From Spirochaetota bacterium (lineage in GTDB: Bacteria > Spirochaetota > UBA12135 > COTS27 > JAFLEE01): 64,000 nucleotides of DNA. This document shows, one piece after another, positions 1-8,883 of this stretch. Below the pieces are notes generated by a model that did no database searches, was not told the DNA's origin, and saw only the letters and a list, made by a program, of their open reading frames with translations. Made by a program: the position numbers and the translations under genes. Where the stretch lies: contig JAFLEE010000005.1 of the NCBI GenBank assembly GCA_017302015.1, positions 52,657 through 116,656 on the forward strand. Direction: 5' to 3'. Numbering within the stretch: position 1 is the stretch's first letter; the number at the start of each line of letters is the position of its first letter.

Positions 1-2325
1 GAGACCCTCTCGACCCTGGATGGACGCGAAAAGATCACGGTCTACCTCCAGGCATCGGCCAGCGCCCGCCTCCTGGAACTCTCGGGGAAGGTGCGCCGAG
101 AACTCGAGAGTTTCCGCATAAGCGCTTCCCTCGGCGCGCCCCTCGAGACCGAGGTCCTCTTCGACGCCTCCCGGGGGATCCGCGGGGCCCTGTGGGCCCT
201 CGCGCGGACGCTCCTGGAAGCCGCCGCGGCGGCCTCCCTGTTCCTCTTCCTCTTCACCCGGCGAGGGCAACCCTGGGCCCTCGCCCTCCTGACCCTCCCG
301 GCCTCCATCCTGCCCGTTTTCTTCTTCTTCCAGTTGAGCCAGGTCGGGCTCAACGTGGTCTCCCTCTCCGGCCTCGGCCTCTGCGCGGGCATGGCCCTGG
401 ACGCCAATATCGTCGTGCTCTCCATGCTCTCCCGGATCGAACCGGGCAGGCGCGCCGTCGTGCGCGCCCTCGAGAAGGCGGCGGGGCCGCTTACGGTCTC
501 CATCGCCTGCGCGCTCATCATCTTCCTCCCCCTCCTGGCCATGCGCGAGAACGCCTCGGCGGTCTTCCGCGACCTCGCGCTGGCCATCGTCTTCAGCCTC
601 GCCCTCTCGCTGCTCTTCGCGTTCCTGCTCACGCCCACCCTCTGGCTCGCCCGCCGCCGCGCGGCCCCGGGGGGCGCGCCATCCCCCGCCGAACCCGTGC
701 CGATCTGGCTGCGTCCGCCTCCGCTGCGGGATGGAAGGCGCCTCGCCCGCCTGCGGGAGCGCATCGACCGCTTCGAGGCGGCGGCGGTCGACTGGATCCT
801 AAGCCTGCCGAAGCGGCGCTTCATGGTCGCCGGCGCCGCGGTCCTCCTCATCCTCCTGGCCCTCGCCCTCTTCCCGTTCCTCTCCCGCGAGAGCGCCCCG
901 ATCGGAACCGGGGGCGAACTCTTGGCTTACCTGGAATTGCCGCCGGGCACGACCCTGCAGCGGTGCCGAACGCTCTCCGGCGAGGCCGAAGCCCTCCTGC
1001 GGTCCAGCGGCGGGCCGCGCCTGGGGACGATCCAGGCCCGGGTCGAGACGGGCCGCGTCTCCTACGTCATCGCCTTCTCCAACGCCTCGGCCCGGGAACG
1101 GCGGCGCATCGCCTCGGACCTGCGCCGGAAGGTCCGCACCCTGGGGGAAGGCTTCGTCCACTTCGAGGAGAGCCGCGCCGCGGGGGACGGGGACGCATCC
1201 CTCACCCTCGACGTGCTCGCCGACGATGCGGAGGGGGTGCGCGCCTTGGCCGCCCGCCTGGGCTCGGAAATCTCGCGCCTCCCCGAGGCGGAGGAGGTGC
1301 TCCTCCATTTCCGGGAAGGGAGGCCCTCCTGGATCCTCCGCCCGGACCGGAGCGCCATGGCCCTTTGGGATCTCACCCCCGAGGATGCGGGGCGCCTCCT
1401 TCGGGATTGCCTCTACGGCCCCGTGGCCATCAAGTACCTGGAGGCCAAACGCGAGGTGGACGTGCGGGTGCGCCTCGAGGGCCGGGAGGTGGGGGATCTC
1501 GCCTCCCTCCTGTCCATGCCGGTCCTGCGCACCAACGGGCCCCCGCTCCCCCTCCTTTCGTTCTTCCAATCCGAGAAATCATCGGAGGCCTCCAAGATCT
1601 GGCGCAAGAACAAGAAGTACCTCGCGAGCCTCTCAGTCCGCCCGAAGGGCGCTTCCGGCGCGGATCTCGGGCCCCGCATCGAGGCCGTGTGGAAGGGCCT
1701 GCCCCGGGAAGCGGGGACGAGGCTCGAATGGGGCGGCGAAACGAGGTCGCGGGCCCTCGCCCGGGAGGAATTGGCCACGGGGGTGCTGCTTTCCGCCCTC
1801 CTCATCTTCATGCTGCTCGCGAGCCTCTTCCAATCGCTGCGCCTGCCGCTCCAGGTGCTGTGCGTGGTCCCCATCGCCCTGGCGGGGAGCGTCGTCGCGC
1901 TTTTCGCGCTGCGCATCCCCCTCGATCTTCCCGTCTACCTGGGATGGATGATCCTCTGCGGGCTTTCGGTGAACGGGGCCCTCCTGCTGCTGGATGCCAT
2001 CCGCTCGGCCCGGGCTCGAGGCCTTTCGGGAGAGGCGGCCGTTCGCCAAGGCCTCGGCCTCCGTCTCCGCAGCGCCGCCATGACCACGGGCGCCACCCTC
2101 GCCGGGCTCCTCCCCATGTTCTTTTTTTCCCAGGCGGGGGGGGAGTGGATCCGAAGCCTCGCCATCACCGTGTTCTGGGGGATGGCGTGGGGCTTCGCGG
2201 CGACGATCACGCTCATTCCCCTCTTCCACCTCGAGGGTCCCCCCCAGATCGCGGCCGCGCCCGGAGAGAAGGCCAACCGCCTCGACCGGGTCTGGGAAAC
2301 CTTCGCGAGGTGGATGCGGCGCTAG
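1..2325 (+). CDS. RND-family efflux permease, 3' part (runs off the window)
   Basis: This is the C-terminal part of an AcrB/HAE1-type resistance-nodulation-division transporter. The reading frame is open from base 1, so the start lies upstream of the window; the GTG at 91 is an internal codon. Two blocks of hydrophobic helices are visible, at about 190-660 and 1770-2240, separated by a soluble region, as expected for the transmembrane halves and porter loops of this family. The segment GMALDANIVV near base 390 matches the TM4 motif that carries the proton-relay aspartates in RND pumps, here with one Asp retained and the neighbour replaced. Substrate cannot be judged from sequence. The protein would sit in the inner membrane and normally works with a periplasmic adaptor, which must lie upstream. 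Its TAG stop overlaps the stop of the convergent gene at 2322. Confidence 0.9.
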   Translation, partial: ETLSTLDGREKITVYLQASASARLLELSGKVRRELESFRISASLGAPLETEVLFDASRGIRGALWALARTLLEAAAAASLFLFLFTRRGQPWALALLTLPASILPVFFFFQLSQVGLNVVSLSGLGLCAGMALDANIVVLSMLSRIEPGRRAVVRALEKAAGPLTVSIACALIIFLPLLAMRENASAVFRDLALAIVFSLALSLLFAFLLTPTLWLARRRAAPGGAPSPAEPVPIWLRPPPLRDGRRLARLRERIDRFEAAAVDWILSLPKRRFMVAGAAVLLILLALALFPFLSRESAPIGTGGELLAYLELPPGTTLQRCRTLSGEAEALLRSSGGPRLGTIQARVETGRVSYVIAFSNASARERRRIASDLRRKVRTLGEGFVHFEESRAAGDGDASLTLDVLADDAEGVRALAARLGSEISRLPEAEEVLLHFREGRPSWILRPDRSAMALWDLTPEDAGRLLRDCLYGPVAIKYLEAKREVDVRVRLEGREVGDLASLLSMPVLRTNGPPLPLLSFFQSEKSSEASKIWRKNKKYLASLSVRPKGASGADLGPRIEAVWKGLPREAGTRLEWGGETRSRALAREELATGVLLSALLIFMLLASLFQSLRLPLQVLCVVPIALAGSVVALFALRIPLDLPVYLGWMILCGLSVNGALLLLDAIRSARARGLSGEAAVRQGLGLRLRSAAMTTGATLAGLLPMFFFSQAGGEWIRSLAITVFWGMAWGFAATITLIPLFHLEGPPQIAAAPGEKANRLDRVWETFARWMRR

Positions 2326-2645
2326 AGGGTGCGGCGCGTGGGGTCGGCGGCGAGGTGCGCCTTGTATTTCCCGTCCAGGTGGTTCCAGATGAACGCGCCA
2401 TAACCCGTGCCGAGCGCGGCGCACGAAGCGGCGAGGATGAGGAGGCTTTTCCCATGCAAGAACACGGCGGGCAGGGCGGCGCACAAGACCAGGGCCGAAA
2501 CGGCGAATAGGATCGCCCCCACCACGGCCGTGCCGCGGAACAGGATGAAGCGGGCCCGGCCCCCGGCGCGGATGGCTTCCCAATGCCCGACCTGCTCCGG
2601 TGTCATCGCCACGGCGAGCAGCTCTTTCGCGTTCTTGGGCTTCAT
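2322..2645 (-). CDS. Small two-helix membrane protein, function unknown
   Basis: A 107-residue protein of no family I recognise. The N-terminal third is polar (MKPKNAKELLAVAMTPEQ), followed by two hydrophobic segments at about residues 37-58 and 65-85 that look like transmembrane helices, and a basic C-terminus. The start is supported by GAGGAT just upstream of the ATG. It converges on the RND permease, and both genes end inside the same four bases CTAG. Codon use and GC match the neighbours, so it is likely a real gene. Confidence 0.6.
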   Translation of the reverse strand: MKPKNAKELLAVAMTPEQVGHWEAIRAGGRARFILFRGTAVVGAILFAVSALVLCAALPAVFLHGKSLLILAASCAALGTGYGAFIWNHLDGKYKAHLAADPTRRTL

Positions 2646-2705
2646 GGGGATCCTCTTCGTTCCGGCGGCCGCGTGCTTGTCAGCGAATGGAATCGATGGC
2701 GCAAA

Positions 2706-3368
2706 TCATGTTCCCCGGCCTGTAGGCCGGATTTTATCCGAGACCGCCTGCAGGGCGTCCAAGTCTCCCCCGACGATGAGGGGAAGGTGCTCGGTGACCG
2801 CGGCGATGGGCCAATCCCACCAGGCGATCGCCTCGAGGCGTGCGACCTCCTCCGGGGCGAAGCGGGAGCGGAGTTTTACCGCCGGGTTGCCGCCCCAGAT
2901 CTCGTAGGGGGGGATCGCCTTCACCACCGTCGAGCGGGAGGCCACGATGGCCCCGTTCCCGATGCGCACGCCGGGCATGATCAGGGCCTCGTAACCGATC
3001 CACACGTCGTTGCCGACGACGGTGTCCCCACGCATCGGCAGGTCGGCCATGGCCGGCTGGACCTTCTCCCAGCCGTTGCCGAAGATCGAGAACGGGAAGG
3101 TCGAGAGCCCCGACATCTTGTGGTTCGCCCCGTTCATGATGAAGCGCACCCCCCGGGCCAGGGCGCAGAATTTCCCGAGGATGAGCTTGTCGCCGACGAA
3201 CGGGTAGTGGTAGAGCACCAGGCGCTCGAAATTCTCGGAATCATCCGGATCGTCGTAATAGGTGTAGTCGCCGATGACGATATTCGGGTTCTTGACCGTG
3301 TTCTTGATGAAGCAGACCTGGGGAAAGCCCGCCATCGGGTGCTTCTCTCGGGGATCGGGGCCGTTCAT
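2706..3368 (-). CDS. Vat-like xenobiotic O-acetyltransferase (left-handed beta-helix)
   Basis: A 220-residue hexapeptide-repeat acetyltransferase of the Vat/CatB xenobiotic group, which transfers acetyl from acetyl-CoA to a hydroxyl of streptogramin A or chloramphenicol-type drugs. The resemblance to Vat proteins runs through the core: the segment around FIMNGANHKMSG carries the catalytic His (residue 83), followed by FGNGWEK, GDTVVGNDVWIG, IMPGVRIG, GGNPA and WWDWP, all in the expected order. Length fits the family. The start was set at 3368 because AAGGAG precedes it and because the longer frame lies inside the upstream gene. ATG and the upstream TGA overlap as ATGA, so it is translationally coupled to the FosA-like gene. 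The family is clear. Clinical-type resistance is not proven, since environmental Vat homologues can have other acceptors. Confidence 0.87.
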   Translation of the reverse strand: MNGPDPREKHPMAGFPQVCFIKNTVKNPNIVIGDYTYYDDPDDSENFERLVLYHYPFVGDKLILGKFCALARGVRFIMNGANHKMSGLSTFPFSIFGNGWEKVQPAMADLPMRGDTVVGNDVWIGYEALIMPGVRIGNGAIVASRSTVVKAIPPYEIWGGNPAVKLRSRFAPEEVARLEAIAWWDWPIAAVTEHLPLIVGGDLDALQAVSDKIRPTGRGT

Positions 3369-3850
3369 GCTCGCTCCTTCTTGCCTTCGGAACGCCCCAG
3401 GGCGCCGGGGAAAAGGCGCGCGCGCCCCTCGGGGTGTTTTCGGATGTGGGCGAGCCGGCGGCGCAGATCGGAACGGTGGAGTTCCAGCCGGTTGCCGCTC
3501 GGGTCGCAAAAATAGGTCGAGTCGCCCTCCGTTTGGTTCGATTGCCAAAGTTCCGCCCCCGAGCCGCGGATCTTCGCGGCGAGGCTCCGATAAGCCCGGG
3601 GCCCGGCCGAGAAGGCCACGTGGGAATAGGCGGTGGCGGGGCGGGCCGTCGCCTCAAGGACGAACGCGATCCACACGCCGCCGAGGAGCACATAGGCGCT
3701 GCGGTCGGAGACCATCACCGGTGTGGCCCCGAGCACCTCCCGGTAGAACCGGAACACGGGCCCGAGTTCCTTCACCGAGAAGGTGATATGGTTGATTCCC
3801 GTGATGCCTTCCGTCTTGACAGCCGTTTTTCGCCCGGGTACCCGCTTCAT
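3365..3850 (-). CDS. FosA-like VOC metalloenzyme (probable fosfomycin thiol transferase)
   Basis: A 161-residue vicinal-oxygen-chelate protein resembling FosA, which opens the epoxide of fosfomycin with a thiol. Metal ligands fall at His21, His77 and Glu123, with spacing (56 and 46) almost the same as His7/His64/Glu110 of Pseudomonas FosA. The catalytic Thr is kept (Thr23, motif NHITF), as are the loop NQTEGDS, the motif YFCDPSGNRLELH and the phosphonate-binding Arg (Arg132). One difference is that the position of FosA Lys90 is Gln here. The C-terminal tail beyond residue 140 is longer and basic. AGGAGGT precedes the ATG. The gene starts 21 bases after the end of the large secreted-protein gene and overlaps the Vat-like gene by four bases. 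It could instead be a VOC dioxygenase or another thiol transferase, but the motif match favours FosA. Confidence 0.8.
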   Translation of the reverse strand: MKRVPGRKTAVKTEGITGINHITFSVKELGPVFRFYREVLGATPVMVSDRSAYVLLGGVWIAFVLEATARPATAYSHVAFSAGPRAYRSLAAKIRGSGAELWQSNQTEGDSTYFCDPSGNRLELHRSDLRRRLAHIRKHPEGRARLFPGALGRSEGKKERA

Positions 3851-3871
3851 GCACGACCTCCTGGCGGCGCC

Positions 3872-6800
3872 CTATCGCCCGCCCACCCGAAGCACCCGCA
3901 CCCCATCCCCCTCGATTCTCCCCTCCATCCGCTCCCCGAGGGCGGGAATTTCCCCCGCGGTTCCATCGGAAGAGGCCCAGGCAGCGCGTCGCGGCCCGGG
4001 GAACGGAGGAAGGGGAAGGGAAAAATCCGCGGGGAGGCTCCCTTCGTTCCAGAGGGCGAGGTGGAAGGCGCCGCCATCGGGCGCTCCCATCCACGAGACC
4101 CCCGTGGCCAGGCGCCCCCGGCGCACCGAGGCCACGCTGCGGCGGAAGGCGTCGCCCTCCCCAGCGAGCCCGAGGGCGATGCCAACGCGCAGGCGCTCGC
4201 CGCGCTTCCAGGTTTTCGCCGCGCCCACGAGGGCGAGTTCGACGGGCAGATTGTGGGCGGTCAAGAGCCAAACGCCCTCGCGCTGATTCGTCGTGCTCCG
4301 CGCCACGAGGGCCGAGGAAAGATCCCGCGACCAGCCCCATCCCCGGGACGCATCGAAGGCTTCGCCGGTGAACCGCAGCCGATCGGGAACCGCCGCCGTA
4401 CCCGGGGGGCCGGCTTCGAAGAGCCTGGTTTCTTTTCCGTTGGATTGGCCCACCCAAAGGGAACGGCAGGCCCACGCATGGAGCCCCCCGGCGGTGAAGA
4501 GGATTTCCATCTCGCCGCCGGGGTGGCGCACGGCGAGGGTGGCGTTGGTGAACCCGCCCATGGCGCAGATCAGCGGCTCGCTGCTCACGCCGCCGCAGGA
4601 GATCCGCATGCCGGGGCTCGGGATTCCGCGGGACGGATCGCCGCATTTGGCCCGGATGAGGTACTCCCCCGGGGGGAGTCGAAGGCGGAAGGCATCGCCA
4701 TAGGCTCCCGGCGAGAGTTCAGCCTTCCAGGCGCCCTGGGCATCGAGGAGCGCGAGGCCGAGCGTACCGAAGCGGTAGATCCCGTCGGCGCCCGCGTTCG
4801 TTGCCTCGAGGATCCTCTCCCGAAGTTCCATGGGGAGGCGCAATCTGGGCCCGGAACCCGCGGCCTCGTCGCGGCAAATAAACTCCACTTGGCCGAGGAA
4901 GAGGCCGCCGCTGGCCATCCAAGTTTGGGCCACAGAAAAGGGGCCCACGACGCCGCGAAAGACGGGGCCGGGATCCCAAGCCCCCGAGCCGAACTCGGGT
5001 GGCAGCGCACGTCCTTCCGGGGCGGCGACAAGTTCCCCTCGGCTATGCTGGGCCATGAGGCGGCCTTCGAGAGAGGCTTGGCGTTGGAGAACCGCGGGGA
5101 GCGCGGGGCGTTCGAACGGCACGCGGGCCTCGCTGGCCGACGGCGCGGATTCGGCGAAGATCCCCTTGAGCATCCCACGCCAGGGACCATTGGGCCAATC
5201 CACGTGGACCGCGGTGAGCAACGTCGGGGTGGGCGCGTCAGATCCCGTTAGGTGGATGGTGAGCCCGTCGCGGCGGAAGAGGAGGCCCCCGGTGTCGGGG
5301 TTGGGCTCGAAGAAGCGCGAGGGGATGGCCTCGCATTCTTTTATAGAAGGAATCCAACAAAGGACATCGGCATCGACGATGCCGAGGGGCTGCTCCCCGG
5401 TGAGCCTTTCATCGAAACGTTGGCGCCAGCGCCCATCTCCCAGAGAAGCGAGAAAGGCGGCGGGGGCCGCCATACTGGTCGCGAAGCGCTCCCCGGGCAG
5501 GATCCGGGTCAGGCCGGATTCTGAAAGCCCGCCGGGATACGCGTAGGCTTCCACCCAGCCCGCGGCCGCCATGAGCGCTTTCTGGACGCCCGCGTCCTTC
5601 GTCACGGCGAGGAGGCGCATCGACCACAGGACGGTCTGTTCCTGGAGGGCGGGCACCTGGGGCAGGCCGCTGACCGCATCGAAGGCGCCGCTGGGGCGTT
5701 GGCAGGCCCGGCACATCTCGAGGTACTGGGCTAGCCCATCGCGCGTCCATGCCTCGCGACCGAGGAGTTTTCCGGCAACCGAAAGGAAGGCCGCATAGGA
5801 GGCGTCGAGGGCGGGGTAGGAGGAAGCCAGGGCTTCGCCGAAGGCTTCGGATCCCCGGTCCATGGCGTAGCACTCCCGGCTGAAATGGGCCGCCCGGGCG
5901 AACGCGGCGGCGAATCGGGCGCGCGTGGATTCATCAAGGCCCGCTTCGATCCAGACAAAGGCCTCCAGCGACGCCTGCGCGAGATCCATGGTTTGCGCCG
6001 CGGATCTTCGGAAGAGGCGACCGCTGGGTTCCTGGTTGGAGACCAGGTAGACCAAGCCCCGCCTCGCCCCTTCCGTGAACGCTTCGCGCCGGGGCGCGGC
6101 GGTTTCGGGGAGCGCGCCGAGGATCGCCAAGAGCCTGAGATTCTCGCCCAAGCCCGACGGGAACGCTCCGTTTTTCTCTTGGGTGGCGAGGAGCGCTTCG
6201 CCCCGCTGGGCCAGGCTGGCGTGGAGTTTCTTGAAGAGCGGCAGGTCGATGCGCCGGGAAGCATCGAGGAGGAGCGCCCACGTGTGCCGCAGGGCGGCGG
6301 CCCGTCCCCCGATTTTCCCCATTTCGGAGAAGTCGGGATCGGGATCCGCGGCGCCCCCGAGTTCCTCGAGTTTGAGCTCGCTCATGCGGACCTGGCCGCC
6401 TTTCCCCGCAAGGCGCAGGAAGATCTGGGCATTGGACTTCGAGTCGCGGAAAGTCTCGAAGCGGAACTCCGCGCGAATCGGCGCACTCCCGTTGGTGAGC
6501 GCCTGGCGGATCGGGAATAGGAAGCGGGGCCCCCCATCCAGCGCGACGCCCCAAACCAGGCCCCGACCCCGGGACGCGGGAATCACGGCCCCGCGAACCT
6601 GGCCACTGAGCCGGTAGCGCGCCATGGGCTTCACGGAAATCGGGCGCCCGACCGAAGCCCCTTCGGTCTCGGAAGGACTTTGTAGAAGGAGCGATCCCCC
6701 CTCCGCCTGGGCAAGGGCGCCCCGGGTGGATTCGGCGCGCCACGCCGTACTCGGGGCATTGAGTTCAACCTCCGCCGCAGGGGCGCTGATGACGAGGGCC

Positions 6801-6877
6801 ACCGCCGCCGCGAGGACGGCCGGCGCCCGCCCGATAAGGCGGCCCGCGAGTTTGAGAGAACGGCGAGGGGAGATCAT
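3872..6877 (-). CDS. Large secreted protein with helical-toroid core, possible glycan-active enzyme
   Basis: A 1,001-residue protein with an N-terminal signal peptide (basic start, hydrophobic stretch, AAA-rich cleavage region ending near APAAEVE). Residues about 40-180 look like a beta-rich binding module. Residues about 200-520 are helical with repeating aromatic and alanine-rich segments, as in alpha/alpha-toroid lyases and hydrolases, and the remainder is beta-rich, with a jelly-roll-like part containing two conserved-looking cysteines. I cannot assign a CAZy family. The start at 6877 was chosen over an ATG 23 codons upstream because GGGGAGG precedes it and the signal peptide then begins correctly. 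Its stop lies only 21 bases before the FosA-like gene, so the three could share a transcript. A TAGTAT -10-like box lies at 6921-6926. Confidence 0.6.
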   Translation of the reverse strand: MISPRRSLKLAGRLIGRAPAVLAAAVALVISAPAAEVELNAPSTAWRAESTRGALAQAEGGSLLLQSPSETEGASVGRPISVKPMARYRLSGQVRGAVIPASRGRGLVWGVALDGGPRFLFPIRQALTNGSAPIRAEFRFETFRDSKSNAQIFLRLAGKGGQVRMSELKLEELGGAADPDPDFSEMGKIGGRAAALRHTWALLLDASRRIDLPLFKKLHASLAQRGEALLATQEKNGAFPSGLGENLRLLAILGALPETAAPRREAFTEGARRGLVYLVSNQEPSGRLFRRSAAQTMDLAQASLEAFVWIEAGLDESTRARFAAAFARAAHFSRECYAMDRGSEAFGEALASSYPALDASYAAFLSVAGKLLGREAWTRDGLAQYLEMCRACQRPSGAFDAVSGLPQVPALQEQTVLWSMRLLAVTKDAGVQKALMAAAGWVEAYAYPGGLSESGLTRILPGERFATSMAAPAAFLASLGDGRWRQRFDERLTGEQPLGIVDADVLCWIPSIKECEAIPSRFFEPNPDTGGLLFRRDGLTIHLTGSDAPTPTLLTAVHVDWPNGPWRGMLKGIFAESAPSASEARVPFERPALPAVLQRQASLEGRLMAQHSRGELVAAPEGRALPPEFGSGAWDPGPVFRGVVGPFSVAQTWMASGGLFLGQVEFICRDEAAGSGPRLRLPMELRERILEATNAGADGIYRFGTLGLALLDAQGAWKAELSPGAYGDAFRLRLPPGEYLIRAKCGDPSRGIPSPGMRISCGGVSSEPLICAMGGFTNATLAVRHPGGEMEILFTAGGLHAWACRSLWVGQSNGKETRLFEAGPPGTAAVPDRLRFTGEAFDASRGWGWSRDLSSALVARSTTNQREGVWLLTAHNLPVELALVGAAKTWKRGERLRVGIALGLAGEGDAFRRSVASVRRGRLATGVSWMGAPDGGAFHLALWNEGSLPADFSLPLPPFPGPRRAAWASSDGTAGEIPALGERMEGRIEGDGVRVLRVGGR

Positions 6878-6920
6878 GGAAGCCTCCCCGGCCTCGGGCG
6901 ACACATCGGGGAGACCAATG

Positions 6921-6926
6921 ATACTA
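6921..6926 (-). promoter_or_regulatory. Candidate -10 box for the secreted-protein gene at 6877
   Basis: On the minus strand the sequence reads TAGTAT, about 44 bases before the ATG, just after the hairpin that follows creD. No convincing -35 box is visible. Confidence 0.3.
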
Positions 6927-6931
6927 GACAA

Positions 6932-6955
6932 CCCCGACGCGTTCAAGCGTCGGGG
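6932..6955 (-). terminator. Hairpin after creD, probable intrinsic terminator
   Basis: A perfect 9-bp stem, CCCCGACGC paired with GCGTCGGGG, closes a six-base loop. It lies 28 bases past the creD stop. The bases after the stem in the direction of creD transcription (TTGTCT) are only partly U-rich, so termination strength is uncertain. Confidence 0.5.
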
Positions 6956-6982
6956 ACCCCGCGGACGCCCGAACGTCCCCGC

Positions 6983-8401
6983 TCACCCCTTTCCCGCGCC
7001 GTCGGCCCCGAGGCGGTACCAATCGACGCGGCGCGTGAGCATCATGATCGCCGCGAGGATCCCCAGGAGGCCGAGGCTGCCCATGAGGAGCGAATAGTCT
7101 TGGAGTTGGAGCAGCGAGTAGAAGAAGACGTAGAGCAGGGCGAGGATGCCCGTGATGAGGAGCGAGACCCGCGCGCTGGAAAAAATCGCCCGGGTATAGA
7201 GCCCGATGAGCGAGAGGATGGCGGCGCTCCCGATGAGATAGGCCCAGGCGAAACTGAGGTGCTCGCTGATGGAGAGGAGCAGCAGATAGAAGAGGCAGAG
7301 CGCGGCGCCCACGAGGAAGTACTGGATGGGGTGCACCCGCGTCTTTTGGATGACCTCGACGAAGAAATAGGCGAGGAAGGTGAGCAGGATGAGCATGGCG
7401 GCGTACTTGGAGGCGCGCTCGGTCTTCTTGTACTCGTCCACCGGGAGCAGGAACCGCACGCCGAAGGCCCCCGCGGCCTTCTTCGACGCCACGGCCTCGG
7501 CGTCGTCGCCGTAGGAGTATTTCATGCTTTTCAAGGACCGCCCCGCGGCCTGGAAGCGGGCTTTCTGGGCTTCGCCCGTCCATTGCTGGGGATAATTGCG
7601 GTTCAAGTGGAAGACGCGCCATTGGGCCGTGAAGCCCTTGCCGTCGACCGTCCGCTCCGCGGGGAGGAAATCGCCCTCGAAGCCGGGATGGGCCCAGGGC
7701 GAGGAGAGCGAAACCCGGGTCTCCTTCCCGAAGGGCAGGAAGCCCAATTCCCGGGCGCCGTTCAAGTTCACCTTGAAATCGAAATCGACCCCCTTCGTCC
7801 AGGAGAAGGCCACCGGCACGCTGACGCCCGAGGCGAAGAGGTCGTCGGTGGGGATGCCCGGGCGGAACTCGGCCCCGCGGCCGTCGATCTTCAGGGCCAG
7901 GCGGTCGCGGATGCCCTTCATGTCGCTGATGCCGAAGGCGAGATAGGCCTCGTCGACGAGGAAGGCGCCCCGGGGGATGCCCAGGGCCACGAGATCGGGC
8001 GAGGGGAAGCGGCCCTGGAAGGTGAGTTGCGTATTATAGAGGGCCACCACGTAGATGCCGCGGTAGCGCTTCTCCGGCGCCACCGTGCCGCCGATGGCGA
8101 GTTCGTCGGGCAGGAAATAGGCCGTGCGCTTCTCGACCGAAACTTTTCCCTCGCTATTCTTGACCTCCTGGAGATAGGGGATGGCGAGGACGGGTCCGCC
8201 CAAAACCTGGGGCCCGCCCCATTTGGAACTCACCTCGTCTTCGGCCTGGGAGCGCAGCCCCTCCCGCTCCCGCACCAGGTCGCGGATCATGGACGCGGGG
8301 ATGAGGAGGAGGCCGACGATCACCCCCAGCACCGCGATGCGAAGCAGCACCGATTGCTTCACCCAGGCGGAGAAACGGTCCCAGACGTTGGATAATTCCA
8401 T
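6983..8401 (-). CDS. creD: CreD-family inner membrane protein
   Basis: A 472-residue protein matching the CreD (cell envelope integrity / inner membrane protein) family in length and layout: one N-terminal transmembrane helix (about residues 18-40), a large periplasmic domain of about 280 residues starting with the typical segment RSQAEDEVSSKWGGPQVLGGP, and a C-terminal run of helices from about residue 325. In Escherichia coli CreD belongs to the CreBC regulon and affects colicin E2 tolerance and beta-lactam response; its biochemical role is unknown. No creBC genes are present here. AGGAG precedes the ATG. It is preceded in the same direction by envelope genes (lipoprotein, barrel, protease) and followed by a hairpin at 6932-6955. 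Confidence 0.88.
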   Translation of the reverse strand: MELSNVWDRFSAWVKQSVLLRIAVLGVIVGLLLIPASMIRDLVREREGLRSQAEDEVSSKWGGPQVLGGPVLAIPYLQEVKNSEGKVSVEKRTAYFLPDELAIGGTVAPEKRYRGIYVVALYNTQLTFQGRFPSPDLVALGIPRGAFLVDEAYLAFGISDMKGIRDRLALKIDGRGAEFRPGIPTDDLFASGVSVPVAFSWTKGVDFDFKVNLNGARELGFLPFGKETRVSLSSPWAHPGFEGDFLPAERTVDGKGFTAQWRVFHLNRNYPQQWTGEAQKARFQAAGRSLKSMKYSYGDDAEAVASKKAAGAFGVRFLLPVDEYKKTERASKYAAMLILLTFLAYFFVEVIQKTRVHPIQYFLVGAALCLFYLLLLSISEHLSFAWAYLIGSAAILSLIGLYTRAIFSSARVSLLITGILALLYVFFYSLLQLQDYSLLMGSLGLLGILAAIMMLTRRVDWYRLGADGAGKG

Positions 8402-8470
8402 GCGCGCTCCTGGAAGGATGCTCGATCATTCCATGAAGGACTTGCGGCGGCGAGGCCCGGGGCTGCGGTT

Positions 8471-8734
8471 TTATTTCCAAGCCACCTGGCATCCGGAACC
8501 GTAGGCGACGGCGTAGACGTCGATGCCGAGGATCGTGATCCGGAAGGTATCCATCGAGGCCTGGATGGCCTCGCAGGCGGCCTTGCGTTGGGTCGCCGAG
8601 CCCCCCGATTCATTCAGGAGGGAGACGCCCGCGGAAACCACCCCATTGCAGGAATCGGAGGCCACGCATTTCTGGCAACCGTAGGTAAAGGCGAGGGCGA
8701 TGACCAGGGCCGCGGCGGAGGCGATTTTAATCAT
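8471..8734 (-). CDS. Small cysteine-containing lipoprotein, function unknown
   Basis: An 87-residue protein with a lipoprotein signal: MIKIASAAALVIALAFTYGC ends in a lipobox-like TYGC with the lipidated Cys at 20. The mature part has four more cysteines (23, 29, 54, 82), which could form disulfides in the periplasm. I do not recognise the family. The start at 8734 was chosen because it begins the signal peptide; a longer frame upstream has no codon logic. No Shine-Dalgarno sequence is present, and TAAACT lies five bases before the ATG, so this may be a leaderless message. Confidence 0.55.
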   Translation of the reverse strand: MIKIASAAALVIALAFTYGCQKCVASDSCNGVVSAGVSLLNESGGSATQRKAACEAIQASMDTFRITILGIDVYAVAYGSGCQVAWK

Positions 8735-8883
8735 GGAACAGTTTAGGGTGATCGGGGGGAATACGCCAGTCTCCGGGGGCGAGGAGCCCATGGGAGGCGG
8801 CCGGGCTCCGCTGGCGCATGCGGGCACATTCCCATCTACGTTTTGGACCGAGCGGGCCGAAACCGGCCCTCGCCCGGGTATCC

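Noticed and set aside
42..2510. Long open frames on both strands inside the RND permease region
   Set aside because: They are Arg/Pro/Gly-rich shadow frames caused by high GC; only the frame open from base 1 has transmembrane helices and family motifs.
3434..5251. A 605-codon open frame on the + strand
   Set aside because: It lies antisense to the FosA-like gene and the secreted-protein gene, has no family resemblance and no ribosome binding site.
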